This document shows, piece by piece, positions 47,570 to 60,446 of a stretch of 64,000 nucleotides of DNA. The translations under genes were made by a program, and so were the position numbers. Source of the stretch: Phoebastria nigripes (Eukaryota > Chordata > Aves > Procellariiformes > Diomedeidae); NCBI GenBank assembly GCA_035582835.1, contig JAYKAV010000311.1, positions 1 through 64,000 on the forward strand, in the 5' to 3' direction. Below the pieces are notes generated by a model. That model saw only the letters and a list, made by a program, of their open reading frames with translations. It ran no database searches and was not told the DNA's origin. Position 1 is the first letter of the stretch. Every line of letters starts with the position of its first letter.

Positions 47570-48424
47570 CTAGCAGGAAACCAGGAGAAAAGCCTAACAT
47601 ATACCAGTGAGAACTGCAGCAGTATCACAGTTGGATCCTGAAAGAGTATTCAAAGGAGACTGGAGAAGCATAAAAACTGAATGCATCTACTTGCCCCAGA
47701 AAAACTCAGATGAAAATACCAGCATGTGGGCTGAGAAGTCAAAGTGGGCATGCAAAGTACTCAACATACCTATAATATGTTGGCCATATTCTTCTAAGTA
47801 TAACAGCTTGCCCACACTGGATCTGCTATGCTTATGCCACGCAGTCAATCCACATGTATGTAGGTTCAACTGGTCTGGACATCAGCTTTCACTTTGGCCA
47901 GGCTGTCAGAGGTCCAGAAACACTGAATATATGGCCACATTCCTCTTTTATCTCTTGGAAAAACTTTCTAAGTGAAAATAGAATACAAGTCTAATAAAAA
48001 AGATGGTTGTCCTATCTCTAAATCTTGAGGATCGTGATCCAATTAGTGTTGTATATATTTAATTTTTTCCTCAGCATTTTCTCTATCCTCAGAGTATCTT
48101 TCTGCATGACTTCATCAACTGTTTTACTCAAGGAGATCAAAGCAGAAAAAATGTATGAAAATAATCTTTACCATCTTTGTGAAGCGACAATCAAAAAGGT
48201 CAAATGAATCAGCTGGCTATAAACTATGACATTTACTGTCTATCAAAAGTATTTGTCATACTGCACAAGAAAATAATGCAACGTGAGTCACAGCAAAACA
48301 TACAAATACAAATGCACTGAAGTGATACAAACCTCAGTTGACATTACAGTACTTTACAGTGAAAAGCCACTTTTTTCTTTTCTTTTCTACAGTGACATTA
48401 TCTCAAAATACACTGCCAGTTACT
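45009..48424. other. Intergenic DNA between the second CR1 and the PEX7 3' end
   Basis: About 3.4 kb with no gene recognised. A T12 run followed directly by A31 lies at 47523-47565. Single N near 47218. Confidence 0.55.
47523..47565. repeat. T12-A31 homopolymer junction
   Basis: Twelve T followed directly by about thirty-one A. It may be a remnant of a poly-A insertion site or simple-sequence growth; the exact length is unreliable in assemblies. Confidence 0.9.
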
Positions 48425-48430
48425 TTTATT
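48425..48430 (-). terminator. Candidate polyadenylation signal of PEX7
   Basis: AATAAA on the minus strand about 345 bases after the PEX7 stop codon, with a T/G-containing region downstream. It is the nearest good hexamer I noticed and would give a short 3' UTR. Confidence 0.45.
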
Positions 48431-48773
48431 CTTTATAAAGATCGAGAAGATTCAGGCCTCTGCTCTCATCATTAGCCAGACAGATCACAAAATTGTGTTA
48501 GCGATTCTACTCTAAAGACACCAGCTCCTATCTGCTACAGCCACTCTTCAGCCATTCAGTAGCTGTTGAACGTTTTGCTGGCTCAAGTACTGCCCGTACA
48601 GTAAACCAAGCCCTAAAATCTCCACATGCTTAAGTGCACAACACTCCATTCAAGCACAGTTTTACTTAAAAAGAGACACTAAGATTAGTGACACAGTTGA
48701 CACTTTAGCACAAGTCTGGTTGTGGGGGAAGAGAGAAAGGCTCCTGGTGTGTCAGATCTTCTTCACTTTCTCT

Positions 48774-48842
48774 CTAGACAGGAACGGCCAGACATGATGG
48801 AGTATAGATCTTGACTAGTTCATCCCAAGCACAGTCCACCAC
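48774..48842 (-). CDS. PEX7: PEX7, last coding exon (C-terminus)
   Basis: PEX7 is the cytosolic WD40 beta-propeller receptor that binds the PTS2 signal of peroxisomal matrix proteins such as thiolase, alkyl-DHAP synthase and phytanoyl-CoA hydroxylase, and delivers them with PEX5 long form to the import pore. This exon gives VVDCAWDELVKIYTPSCLAV and then PV and a TAG stop; it lines up residue for residue with the end of the human protein as I recall it, including the closing WD strand (CxWDExxKIY). It follows a TTTGTAG acceptor and starts in phase 0, joining the CAG at the end of the exon at 60347-60446. In this family the last blade is completed by these residues, so the gene appears intact here. 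Confidence 0.93.
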   Translation of the reverse strand: MVDCAWDELVKIYTPSCLAVPV

Positions 48843-51139
48843 CTACAAAGCAAACAAAATCTATTTAGATCCTTCATAAGTGTCATTTTTATAAAAAACA
48901 GAAGGAACTTAGAAGAAATTAATGCATATTGTGGAGTTAATGCTGGTTGTTACTCTGATTCACAATGCTTCAAAATGATATAATAATGCAGTTGGTTTTG
49001 TTTTTTAAAACTTTGTCTTAACTTTACTGAGGTGCATGAAAATTAACAATCTCCTATTTTTCATGCTCCCCATGAGGAAAGTGGGGAAATCTTTGGGTTT
49101 CAACTGATTGTTCCAAATAGGCTAAAGAACATACCTGAGAATGAAATGAAGGAAGGATACACAAAAGTCCAGACCTTGTGGTGTTTCTTTTCTTTACAGG
49201 GTCTCAGGACCCTTTTACCGTGCTATCTAAACACTTCATGATCAAATCTGAACAACTTACTTATACTTGCAGGTAGGGAAAATTGTTATAGATATTTTCC
49301 TAATGGAGAGCTGAGGAATGGAAAAAACAAAGAAGTTGACCAAAATGACGCAGGAAGTTTCCTGAAGAATTAAGCCAGAACTTCAGCCTCAAACTGATAA
49401 GCTATGAGATCACTGTATTGTCTTTTGTCAAGAAGAGAATTGGGGGCAGGGGTGGTGGTGGTGTTGCTTCAAGCACTACCTAGACCCCACTAGTCTGATG
49501 AGAAGTGACACCAATTGTGCCAACGGCATCTTATAAACACAGCGACTGATTCCAATATAACTGAAACTTTCCTGAATTGCAAGTCCCAAGCTCTATTCTT
49601 GATGCAGGTTTGAACCTAAAATCACAAAACCAGAAGGTTAACCTAATTCTATAGCATTAAAAGATTTTAATAAATAACAAGATTCCACAGAAGAAGACTA
49701 TAGAATGCTTTAAGTCTGAAAATTATTTGATAATACACTTTAGAGTCTGTAACACAGTGCAAGGGTTAACCATGCTGACAATTACTCAAGTAGATGACCT
49801 ATAATGTATATTCACAAAATACTGTGGGAGACAAGAACTAAGGCAAAGGGAAGAAGAAAGAAGAGAGCTAAAGAGAAAAAGCTGATGAGCCCCACAAATA
49901 TATGCCAGTAAATCTGGCTGAATCCATCTTGCATTATCTTTACAATGTCCTTTCCAGTTGGGATCACAAAGAATACAGTATTGGATCCTCTGCACAACAA
50001 GCTTCCTTCTGCTGCAGACTGCAATTCCTGTTCTCTTCTAGAGCCAGAATGAACAGCTGCACACTAAAAATTTGGAAATCCAACTTCAATATTTGATTTC
50101 AGACTATAATTAGCCCATTTTGTGTTTACTATACTGCACTATTATTCATTTTTATTGCTTCCTTAGCTGGTTCTACTTAGTTATTTGAAGTGCTTTCCAC
50201 ATACATCTAAATGGATCAAAAAATCTCTTGACAACGTGTCTGTCTATTCATACGACATAATAGAGCTTTGTGTAATATAATGTTCTGCTGCATTGCAGTC
50301 CCCCAAATCATACCAAAAAGAAAATGTGTTCTCCACTAAACGCTATGTAGAAACTGGCAATCACATAAAACACAGGTTTTTTAATATTCTCCACAGCTCT
50401 GGATCAATATCTGTATTTCTATAGGCAACACTTTCTACTTTCATAAAGAAACAAGAAACAGAGATAACATTTGGAAAAAATCCCATGGGAATTCCCACCT
50501 GTTATCAATGTAATTAGCATCCTTGAAGTAGCCTCTGAACAAATATAGTTACAGAACCATTTAATCTAGCAACACTAAAAATAAACAGGGGATATTAAAA
50601 GGGAGTTTGAAAAGGATCACTTGTGGTAATTTGCCCAACTCATTGACTTAATGATAGCACATGAAAGATGAAAACATAACCAGCAAACAAAAGGAAAATA
50701 ATAAGCTACAGCAAATAACAGTGTATCAAGTTCTCCTGTGCAGCAGAAGTCTATAATGGAATACTGCTATCAGAAACCTTGACAAAAATAGACGTGCAAA
50801 GAACAGCAAACAGGTATGTATGGGAAACTGGGACACTACTGCATGGAACAGCATTACAAAATGCAACAGCATTTCCACTTCTCCATAATACTTCCTCCAA
50901 AATACAGCCAAGACTGTAAGAGAAAGGGGACAACTGTAAGCTAACAGTGCGGCAGCCAGCATTAACTGATGGACAGCTGCTACGTGCCCCTTTGCAGTAT
51001 CTCACAGATTATCACTGCCTCAAAAACAAATGACTAAAATGAACCCTGGGATAAAGAGAAGTGCCTGTTCATGCAGCTACTGCATCAGTTTACAAAATGT
51101 CTTCTCCTTTCATTTTGCCTTTTTTCTTATGACCTGTCT

Positions 51140-51167
51140 TATACAATGGTCTTATGACCATTGTATA
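51140..51167. repeat. Perfect 12-bp stem-loop
   Basis: Arms TATACAATGGTC (51140-51151) and GACCATTGTATA (51156-51167) with a TTAT loop. Too short for a microRNA precursor; function unknown. Confidence 0.9.
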
Positions 51168-54100
51168 CCTTTCCCCAGAAGAGGGGAACATAGGATATTG
51201 AATATAAGTGCTTTACAAGTATTTAGAAATGTCAGTTCTCACGTGACATATGAACATTTTTAATACATATTTTAAAGCACTTTAGCTATTTTTTTTAATA
51301 ACCTAAATGCTACTTAGTTTAAATATTAAAATAGCAGTAAGAATTCCAGTGGGATGGGGGCTGATCCAGCACACCACAGTAAATAAATATGGCATAAAAA
51401 AAGCCGCAAGTTTCTAGAGTTTACATTTTGATCAATGAGATGATGTTACTAACAGGCAGAGACAATCCTCCTGTGGTAGGATGAAGGACAAAGGAAAACT
51501 GAAAACAGACTCACACATTATTTGCATACCTGATAAAAGTCCTCGCCATTAGGAACACGAAGGCATGGAGGTTTGTCTTTCTGTGAAAATGTCCACTGTC
51601 TTGGGGACAAATTTTATTCTCAGATTCAAAAAAAACCTCACTGATTTCAGTATTTAAAGGGTGCACGATTTACAGCCTTTTTTTTTTTTTAAGCTGACAC
51701 GCAAACAGAGTAGAAGACAGTTTATTTCAGTTGCAAAGAACTGTATAAATTATAACATCCTTATATTATTGAATATTTTGGACACCCGTATGCCATGCAA
51801 TTTTCATTATCATTTATGAATACTAAATTGCTCTTGTAACTATAGAATAAAATTCTACTATAGCAACTTTTAACTATCAGAAGTTGCAGGGAAAAGGAGA
51901 ATAACTAGAGCTTAATTGTAAAACAACAATATTCTACCGTACACTGACTGGCAAATAACATCAAGAAATAANGCAAATAGAAAAAGCATTCTAAACCTGG
52001 TAATTTTAATTATAACTAAAGCTGTATGGGACAAAGGCAGCCTAACAAAATGACATTTCCTACTTGTCTCTAATGCTTTTATTTCAGTAGCAAACTTGCA
52101 GTACTAGTATATATGCTAGGGGTACTGTACTGTTATTACTGCAGAATAAACATCATGCCAAGTTATCTGCCAGTACAGATTTAAGCAAGTCTATTTGAAG
52201 CACATGAAATGGGGATCACTGTATTTCCCTTCAAGTAAAGCCAAAAAGCACGCAAACAAACGAAAAACTGCAGTCATCACAGGAAGCTGATTGCTTGACT
52301 AGAAAATCATAGTTTAACTCAGAGGAAACAGCTATCCTGTATTTTATTGAAGTGTTTATCCTGTCCCAGAGTATAACAATGTTTCCCACCAATTGATTTT
52401 ATATTGACATCCATTCATTTATCAAAGCCATTTCTATTGACTCACTAACTGATTTACTCCTCTGACAGGCCCTCTGTTTCCTATTCATCACAATCATCTT
52501 GCTCTGCAATAGACTTAGACCTTTTCCAGCACCTGAGGGCAATCCATTCAGTCTAGTGCAATTACCTGCATGACATTCTGCCTCTTTACTGTTCAGAAGA
52601 AGCAAGAAAACAAAAGAAAACTCCCAAGTTAGTAGCTAACTTTTTTTCAATATTTGAAGGCATAATAAACCCCCAAGCCCTAACCAAGATTAAATACATT
52701 CAAAAGAACAACTGAAAACTTTGAGTTCAGTAACCTCTTTATAAAGGGGTTTAACCAGAAGAAAGTACAGCCCTCTCTAGGTGAGTATTTCTGGAAGTAT
52801 CTTGGTGCCACTCAGCTTCCAGAGTGCTCATAATAAATCATAGGATAATACGCAAATGTGTCTGAGAGTGACCCATTTCTCTTCTCAGCTTTTCTCCATC
52901 CCATCCCATTTTCAGATAAAACTAATAAGACCTGTCTTTTTTTCTGCAGAAGAGACAGTGGAAAAAGTATTCAGTTCTTTGCTTCCATTAATGTTGTGCT
53001 TCCGTTCCTCTTTTAGTTTCTTATCTTCTGTGTCTTTTCATACAGAATTTAATGGTCTATTTATATCATTATTATGTATTTTTGAGGGGTCCTGAGCATC
53101 CTCTGTAAGCATGTGGGATGGACATTAAGTGGAGATAAAGCAAGCTATTAGGTTTGCTACTCATCAAATTACTTTCACAGGTGATCATTAAAACTGGTTG
53201 GTTAAGTGCATAATGGATCATGCACAAGTTTAAATGCATTCAATACCTATTTTGTACTAGAAAATCCAAACCACTAGCGTGGCCTTTTGTTTGGTCAACA
53301 GTTGCCGGGGTGAACTGCACATGATGCCTACCTTTACACGAGAGTGAAAGTGATGGGAGTTTGTAAATTAAAACTTTTTATTTTCAATGTGCAATAACAC
53401 CAATCATTTTTAATTTACTTTTGAAAAAACACACATTGATTTAATTATTATTTCCAGTAAAGACAGAATAAAACAAACCCTGGACCAGAAGTTCTTATAA
53501 AGATCTAGGTTCAAACTACCTAGTTATCAGAATCAGATGTTCCAAATACTGCTTAAGAAATCTGTTTCTTTCTTAAGGAGAGAAAAGGTAAAAGACTTGA
53601 GGGGTATTATTTTTTTATTACAAAGATATGTCACAAAGAACTGATCTAAAAACCAGGGAGCTGTCTCAACATTTGTTTCATTGCTCTGACATGGGCAACA
53701 GGAAGATGACTTGGTAGTCGTTACGCATTTCTAAATGCAAGTCTCCTGAGTGTGCATTTCATCAGGAAGATGTAAAGGAAATTGAGATAATAGAGAGAAA
53801 TCCTTGGAATCTCCACAGAATTTGTAGCAATTCCTCTGTACTCTATAGATAAGGGGAAAGACATCTCCCCAGCCATTCAAGAACTGTTTTTAATTGGTAA
53901 AGTCAATCATAAGTTCTGTAGAAGATACACTGGAACTGCAAAATGCCTTTCTGTGCTGATACTAACCTTGGTGACCCCAAATGCAGTCATTTTACATGCA
54001 GTGAAACTGGGTTTTCTAACAACCCTATCCAATCTTCAAACTCATCCTTCAGCTCAGAGTCAAGCTAAGTTCCTTCCTTTTGGGATATAATCACAGATAA

Positions 54101-56554
54101 TCATAAGCCAAACAATGTTTTCTGTTACAGCTGCAAAATCCTGTTGTCTTCCACTGAGTTTCACTAGTGCAATTCACTGGGACTTCTCAAACAGATTTAT
54201 TGATCATGCAGAAAAGAAACAAAATCCACTACACTGACTAAAAGATGAGGCTCACAGGAGTAGCAAGTATTTGTAAGCCACTGAATCAAATACAAAGCAC
54301 AAGCAACACATTTATTGAGTAAGAAACTGCTGCCTCCCACCTCTTCCCAGTACTTCAGAATCAAAATTAAAGTGCATTTTCCTCTCCATACACTTGCAGC
54401 TTTTACAGAATTGTGATGCCTGACAGCAACCTTTCCAAATACCTTAGGATGAGACTTCTGCTGATAATGGCAAAGAGTGACCATTACTCATGAATGACTA
54501 GCTTTGACTTACGCAGTGAAAGTTTCATTTTAACAGTTTGGGAAAGACATACAATAAGCACCAGTAAGAAATGTCACCTCCCTTTCCCCCCTCCAACTCT
54601 GTAAAGGAGTTCAAATTGGTTTAACGTTTGCAGCTGCTTAAATTTGATCTTTCCATGCAAAAATCCACTCTGAAATTAAGTAAAAGAACAGATGCTGTAG
54701 GATCTTTTTATCTCAAAGGATCACTAACTGCTTAACTTTAGTAGCATCCTGGAGAAGGACCATAAGGAGAGATTAAAATGAAGTACAGATAGTGATATAA
54801 TTATAGCAGTGCGATAGCCACAACAGCTGGGTGGAAGCTATCAGTTCCTTGGCAATTAAGTGTAAAAGATAAGAGCAAGCGATCAAAAGAAAAAAGCAAA
54901 GAAAGTCTCTGTTTTTCTGTACATTTACACAAGATGTAACTCCACTTTTATATGAAATGGTCAACATTTCTGGGCCTGTTGAGGGTGCACAATTNATTTA
55001 AATGAACAGCAAAATACATAGCAAAACAGCCTCACTAAAGACATCTGCATCTATATTTGGCTATACTGGTTAAGCCAACTTCAGCAGCCCCTCTCCTGTC
55101 CATTCTCCTGCTTACTGTGTTGGCATAGCTAATGTGGCACATTGCACAAGCTGCACATACAAACAGGCAGCAGAACAAACCTGTACACTGAAACTTGACA
55201 GATGATAAAAAATTTCTCCATAAAGCTGGAAGAATTTAGAACTAGATGTCAGTTACCTTCAGGGGATGCAGCTCAAGTGTATACAGTTTGGCTATGACNT
55301 CCCTCCAATTAGTAAGAAATTACAGCTTTTAAAATTTTGGTGATACTGATGCCATAAGAAAAGTCATGATACCATCACAGTACAGCAACGTTTCATGGGA
55401 TCAACAGGTCGATGCTACAAAGCAGGCACGTCTGCTCAGTTCTAACTGCCTCTGGCCAGGTGGAAGGAAGGAGCAGACTGTGGTATGGCACAACATGCTG
55501 GTGATACCCCGCAGCTTTAGGGAGAAGAAAGTGGAGGTTCAGGGAAGCTGGATCACAAGGACAGCATAACACAGAGCACAAGACTTGTTTCATGGGTACT
55601 GCACTGCTATTATCACTGTCTCCGTATTATTTGGTATCGTATGTGTATTGCCGTATCACCCCTCACCATCTCCAAATGCAATACAGAAGAATTGTGGCCA
55701 GGCCCTTCCTTGCATCGATACATCCCAGAGCTCCAGGTGCTTTGAAGAAATAAGAGAAACCAGTTTTATGTGAACTAATCTACTCTGGGGGAATATTTAC
55801 ACAGGGAGGTGCAGCTACACAGATGACTAGAGAAAACAAGTTTGCCTCCCAAACTATGTTGACACAAACAGCTATTTAGAGAGCTAGCTGCCCATTTGTA
55901 GTATAATTACCATCCAAACACACCCAACCACACTAAAAGAAAATCATAAGTGATCGCTATTTGTGCTGTACATAAGTTATTCTAAAACGTAGACTTTAAC
56001 ACGCATTCAGATAACAGATTATTTTGGACTAGAGAACTGACATTTGGTTTATCCTCATTTGGTGCAGAACAATTTTAATTTCCAAAGGGAGCACCTCAGT
56101 ATCGTATATCATTGAAGTCTTGTTCTGATTTGGCATGTCACGGATGTCTAATGTGCTCTTCACTTATCAAGCGTTCTAAGCCACTACACCACTTGCCATC
56201 ACTTCCATTGAAAATCACATATCCTTGCAATTTAGGAATGTCATTGTTCATAGTGTAAAAGTACAGATAAATTGAAAGATTCCTCTCCTGTTCCCATTAG
56301 ATACTTAATCCTGTTCCCAGCAGCAAGATAGAAAGCCTGGCTCAATGGAAAGCATTAATTTATATTTCCACTGGCTGCTTTACAGAGTTCAGAACAGACG
56401 CGAGGTGTAGGCTGAGAAAGGTTTTCAGACAAAATTCAGAGCTTCAGTTTTTCTTACATTTGTGTTAAGCAAAATACAGCTTTAGAACTACAACAGAAAG
56501 GGTTAGGTATTTTTTGTCCACAATTTAAAGAAATTCATGATACATATATATTTG

Positions 56555-56621
56555 CTATTCTTTATATACTTATTGAAATAATTTCTATTTTCTATTCTTT
56601 ATACACATATTGAAATAATTT
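56555..56621. repeat. Two-copy tandem duplication, 37-bp period
   Basis: A 30-bp AT-rich segment (CTATTCTTTATAYACWTATTG...) at 56555-56584 is repeated at 56592-56621 with three differences or fewer. Confidence 0.8.
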
Positions 56622-58895
56622 CAGAATCAAGACAAGAAGTTAATGTTCACAGTATCTGTACTTTTTATCTGTGTCATTGACGGTTGCCTAAAAGACATTT
56701 AAAATGAATTCATGACTGCCATATCACATTCAACCTACAACAGAAGAAAAAGGCTGCTTTTAAATAAAGCTGTACAAATAATACCAAAAGAAGTTACGTT
56801 CATGCTTACATGTAGGTAAGCACAGCAAAATCCCAGTAAGAGCTAGGCTTAAAGGAGTACTACATTTTAATTCATCAGAACATTCACAGATCACATACAG
56901 GGAAAGTAAATATCAGGAGAGAAATAAGAAATCCGATGAGCTACAGAGAACAATTCCAATGTATGGTCTGGCATTATCAGCCCCTAGCAAGGAATAGTAT
57001 ATAGTTGATTACCATTTTCATTCTACATACATCTTATGCCTATCTAGTGTATATAGAAAGGAGCAAGCTTTAATTGTTTTTCTTATCCTCAAACTTTGGA
57101 AAGAACTATCATGTCTGGTTTAAAAAACTGCATACTCTTAATACTGCTGACAAGGTAAATGGATTTGTTCAGTTCTTAATACTGTACATCATTACAAATT
57201 TGAAAGTTTTTTGGTGCTTATGGTCTTGTCACTGCTCTTTTGTGTGCCAAAGCTACTTTGACTGAAAGCTGGAGTTGGGAGTATGTTCTCCTAGACAACC
57301 TGCCTTGCAAGCACTTGCATCAGTACTTGCAGTTTAACAGAGAAATACCCTGAATATCATGAGGATCATTTCTGTTAATGCTTTGCACTGTAAAATGCAC
57401 ATTTTTCTATGCACCTGGAAGTAAGTTTGTTAGTTGTCTGAAATTGCTATGAACCTGACGCCGACATTATGGTGGAAAAAAAAAAACCAAACCAAACAAC
57501 AGTTGATTTTATTAAAATGCAAAACTTTCAACAAACACTTACTTTACGTAGAGGCAGATACCCCAAAATAGATATCAGAATCTTAATTAAGCACAAAGGA
57601 GTTTTCTGTTTCATCTAGCTAATACTTACCTTCACAACCTGGGACTCATTCCTTATGGCCTGATCCCTCTCTCACATGTTGCTTCCCCTTAGCAGGATAC
57701 TGTACAAGAACCAGCTTGCCTGCACGTACCTACTCTCTGCCTGTGGATTCTGTTCAAAGCTTAATCAGTTCCACAGGAATGTCTTATAATTCCTAGATCT
57801 GATACTGAATCACAGTATCTATTTTGAACGCTTTTTCAAAAGTACAGACTGGTTTTTCCTTGACATGTAAAAGATACTTCAAAAATGCTGAAGTTCATTG
57901 GGCAAAGCCAAAGAAAATATCATCTGGCTAGACAACAAAAATATCATTAAGAACAAAAGCAAAGGTTAATGACCAGAAAGGTACTTAATTTGACTATAAA
58001 TGAATAGCTTGTCCATTATGAATAAAATACCCTGCATGCATGGAGGAGAGAAGCAGTTAAAATCTCCAGTTGCAACTCCTTAAAAGGCACACAGTGAAAA
58101 TCACAAATCATACAAATCCATGAAGAACAACAACGAATGGGGCTCATTATCAGGTCTTGACAAAGAGCAGACATGAAGGCAACCTACATAGTGGGAACAG
58201 CAGCATAAAATTTAAGCAAATAATCTTCGTTGGATCGATGTAGAAGCCAGGGAAAGTGCTCATACTGGAAGCAACTATTCAATAAGTGTTCATTCTTTAT
58301 CTTGTAGTTACAGTTTAATTCTGTCACAGGTTTTTAAACTTCTTTTAAAAAACAGAATGTTTACATTTTGCATTGCTGTGATATCCAACCTTCACAATAC
58401 ATTAAATCAACTCCATAGAAAAAAACCAGAGGAATATTAAAGCTGTTGCAGATGCCAAACTTCTGTCTGGAAAGCACATTGGCATGCAGTGTATATGGAT
58501 GTACCCCAGATTTACAGACTTGGTGCATTAAGTCCAACATCAGACTTGTAGAATTTCTGTGTGGAAAAAAAATACCTGGATGCACGAATGCCCTAATGTA
58601 GATGGGTATCCACACCATCATTTTCCTTTTTCCAACATAAAAGTGCATGTGCAGCTGTTTGCTTTCAATTCATTATCTATCATCAATGAGCATTTACTTG
58701 GCCTTGTTCCAAGAAGGCTATTCCATACATTGCAGTTACAAAAGAAAGAATATCCACATAGCAAGAACTCCAAGTTTGACAGGTAAATCATACAAAAAGA
58801 AGTCATATCTAGCCAGACGGTCAGAAACACCATGCACTGAGACCCATTCTCTAACACACAGGGCTCTTTGCAACAGGCTTATAATCAAGATGTCA

Positions 58896-59030
58896 CATAT
58901 AATAATATGATTACTATGATAACTATCATAGTAACTATCATATATATACTATCATATATAGTAACTATCATAGTAACTATCATATCACTATGATTATATG
59001 ATTATTATGATGTGATTATAATCACATCCT
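58896..59030. repeat. AT-rich palindromic block with ACTATCATA motifs
   Basis: ACTATCATA-like units recur about six times. They include a perfect 11-bp hairpin with a 2-base loop (58911-58921 with 58924-58934) and a perfect 16-bp palindrome TGTGATTATAATCACA at 59011-59026. Such DNA readily forms cruciforms and is often length-variable. Confidence 0.85.
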
Positions 59031-60346
59031 CAATACAAAACAAAGAAAAATCTTCTCGCCTCACCCAGATCCATGGCAAAACCCACACCAACTTCATGGA
59101 AAGCTGAACTGGGCTCAGAGCGCGCAGTGATGTAGCACTATAAGGCCCTAATGCACTACGCTATGCTTGCTGCTCCCTCTGGACCCAATTCAGCCAGAAT
59201 CGCACCTATGCACTCACTTGGGATGAATTTTTAATTGCCAGCAACTGGCCTTTAAGCTATTCTTGCCCTGCCCCAATGAAAAATAACCTGAAACTCAAGA
59301 ATTTTTTTTCAAATTTACAAGTTCCCCTGTGTGGTTCAGAGCATGGCCTCGTGAACTGTTACTGCAGCACCTCTGAGGCAACAGAATTAAGGGAACAAGC
59401 AACCAGGCAGGAAACCCTTCAAGCTAGCATTTGGCTAGAATGTTCCCACATGCATTAAGCTAAGTTTTAGCCCAAACTTACACCTTTCTCCTGTGTCCTT
59501 TTATCAGTAGCAGAAATTACGATGGTTTTATTTGCTTTGTCCAATCAGAATTTCAATGCAGATGTTACAAGTCATTTTTATCTGGGGTAAAAAATTAATT
59601 TCACTGTGAATTAGAAAGGAACCTAGATGCAAATGGTATCTGTAGCACATTCAATAGTGCATTAGTTACAGTTAACTCAGTGACAGTAATTTCTGTGTGA
59701 AAACTATAGGCTCTCTCATTTTAAAGTAAATAATTAGCTTTAGTTTTTCTGCCTTTCTTGCCTGAAAAAACAGTTCATACTACAAACAACAATCCTCTGT
59801 TTACAAAACAGAAACGATTGTAGCAACAGAAGCAGAGGAGAATCCTACCACAACCAGTACACAAATAAGTGCCCCTGATAAAATGTGTTCCACACATTCA
59901 TGTCAATAGCTGAGGGTTTTAGAATTCTAACTACGTGTTAAGCCTCTTCTAATACTAGTACAAATATTATGACAAGCCAGGTCTAGGTATCGTGTGTGAC
60001 ACTACCAATGTTTAACTTGACATTCTAAGTAGATGGAAGAAAGCTCTGTATTACTCTTCCTTCTGAAACAGAACTACCTCATTTGCCCTGAGCTCCCCAT
60101 GGCTTTCAGCTATCTGATTTTGCAATTCTGTCTGTCCTGCCCTCCTCTCCTACCCAACGCAAGTAACTGCTTTATAAATAAAAATGGACCTGAAGTGAGG
60201 TTTATTTAATAAGCTTTCAGCCAGACTCACTTCCAGAAGCTTTCTGCAATCTGGTGGCTCTTATTCAGGATCTGAGTCCTGCAGTCCAGCCATGACCACA
60301 CTGGCTATAATAGGCAAGTGAAAAATAAATTCATCCCAGCTCTTAC

Positions 60347-60446
60347 CTGACCACGGTTGTGAAGACTTAAATCCAGTCCACATGTAAATTCAGTATGATG
60401 CTCAACTGTTTCCAGCAAAGGATTAGGGTTGGAAAAGTCCCAGAAT
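60347..60446 (-). CDS. PEX7: PEX7, penultimate coding exon (WD40 repeat)
   Basis: The 100-bp exon begins with the last base of an arginine codon after a CCTCTCTATAG acceptor and encodes 33 residues, [20 protein letters not shown] and then [13 protein letters not shown], ending CAG before the donor GTAAGA. It closely matches the human PEX7 segment containing [20 protein letters not shown] as I recall it. The FWDF tryptophan-aspartate belongs to the sixth WD repeat, and the HTEFTCGLD stretch opens the last one. Phase 0 at its end fits the next exon at 48842. The upstream neighbouring exon is not in this window. Confidence 0.96.

Larger units (their letters stand above)
48843..60346 (-). other. 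PEX7 intron between the last two exons (11.5 kb)
   Basis: Bounded by a GTAAGA donor (60346-60341) and a TTTGTAG acceptor ending at 48843. No further exon, RNA gene or recent transposon was recognised in it. It holds a perfect 12-bp stem-loop (51140-51167), a 37-bp-period tandem duplication (56555-56621), and an AT-rich palindromic block (58896-59030). Single N bases near 51972, 54995 and 55299. Confidence 0.88.
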
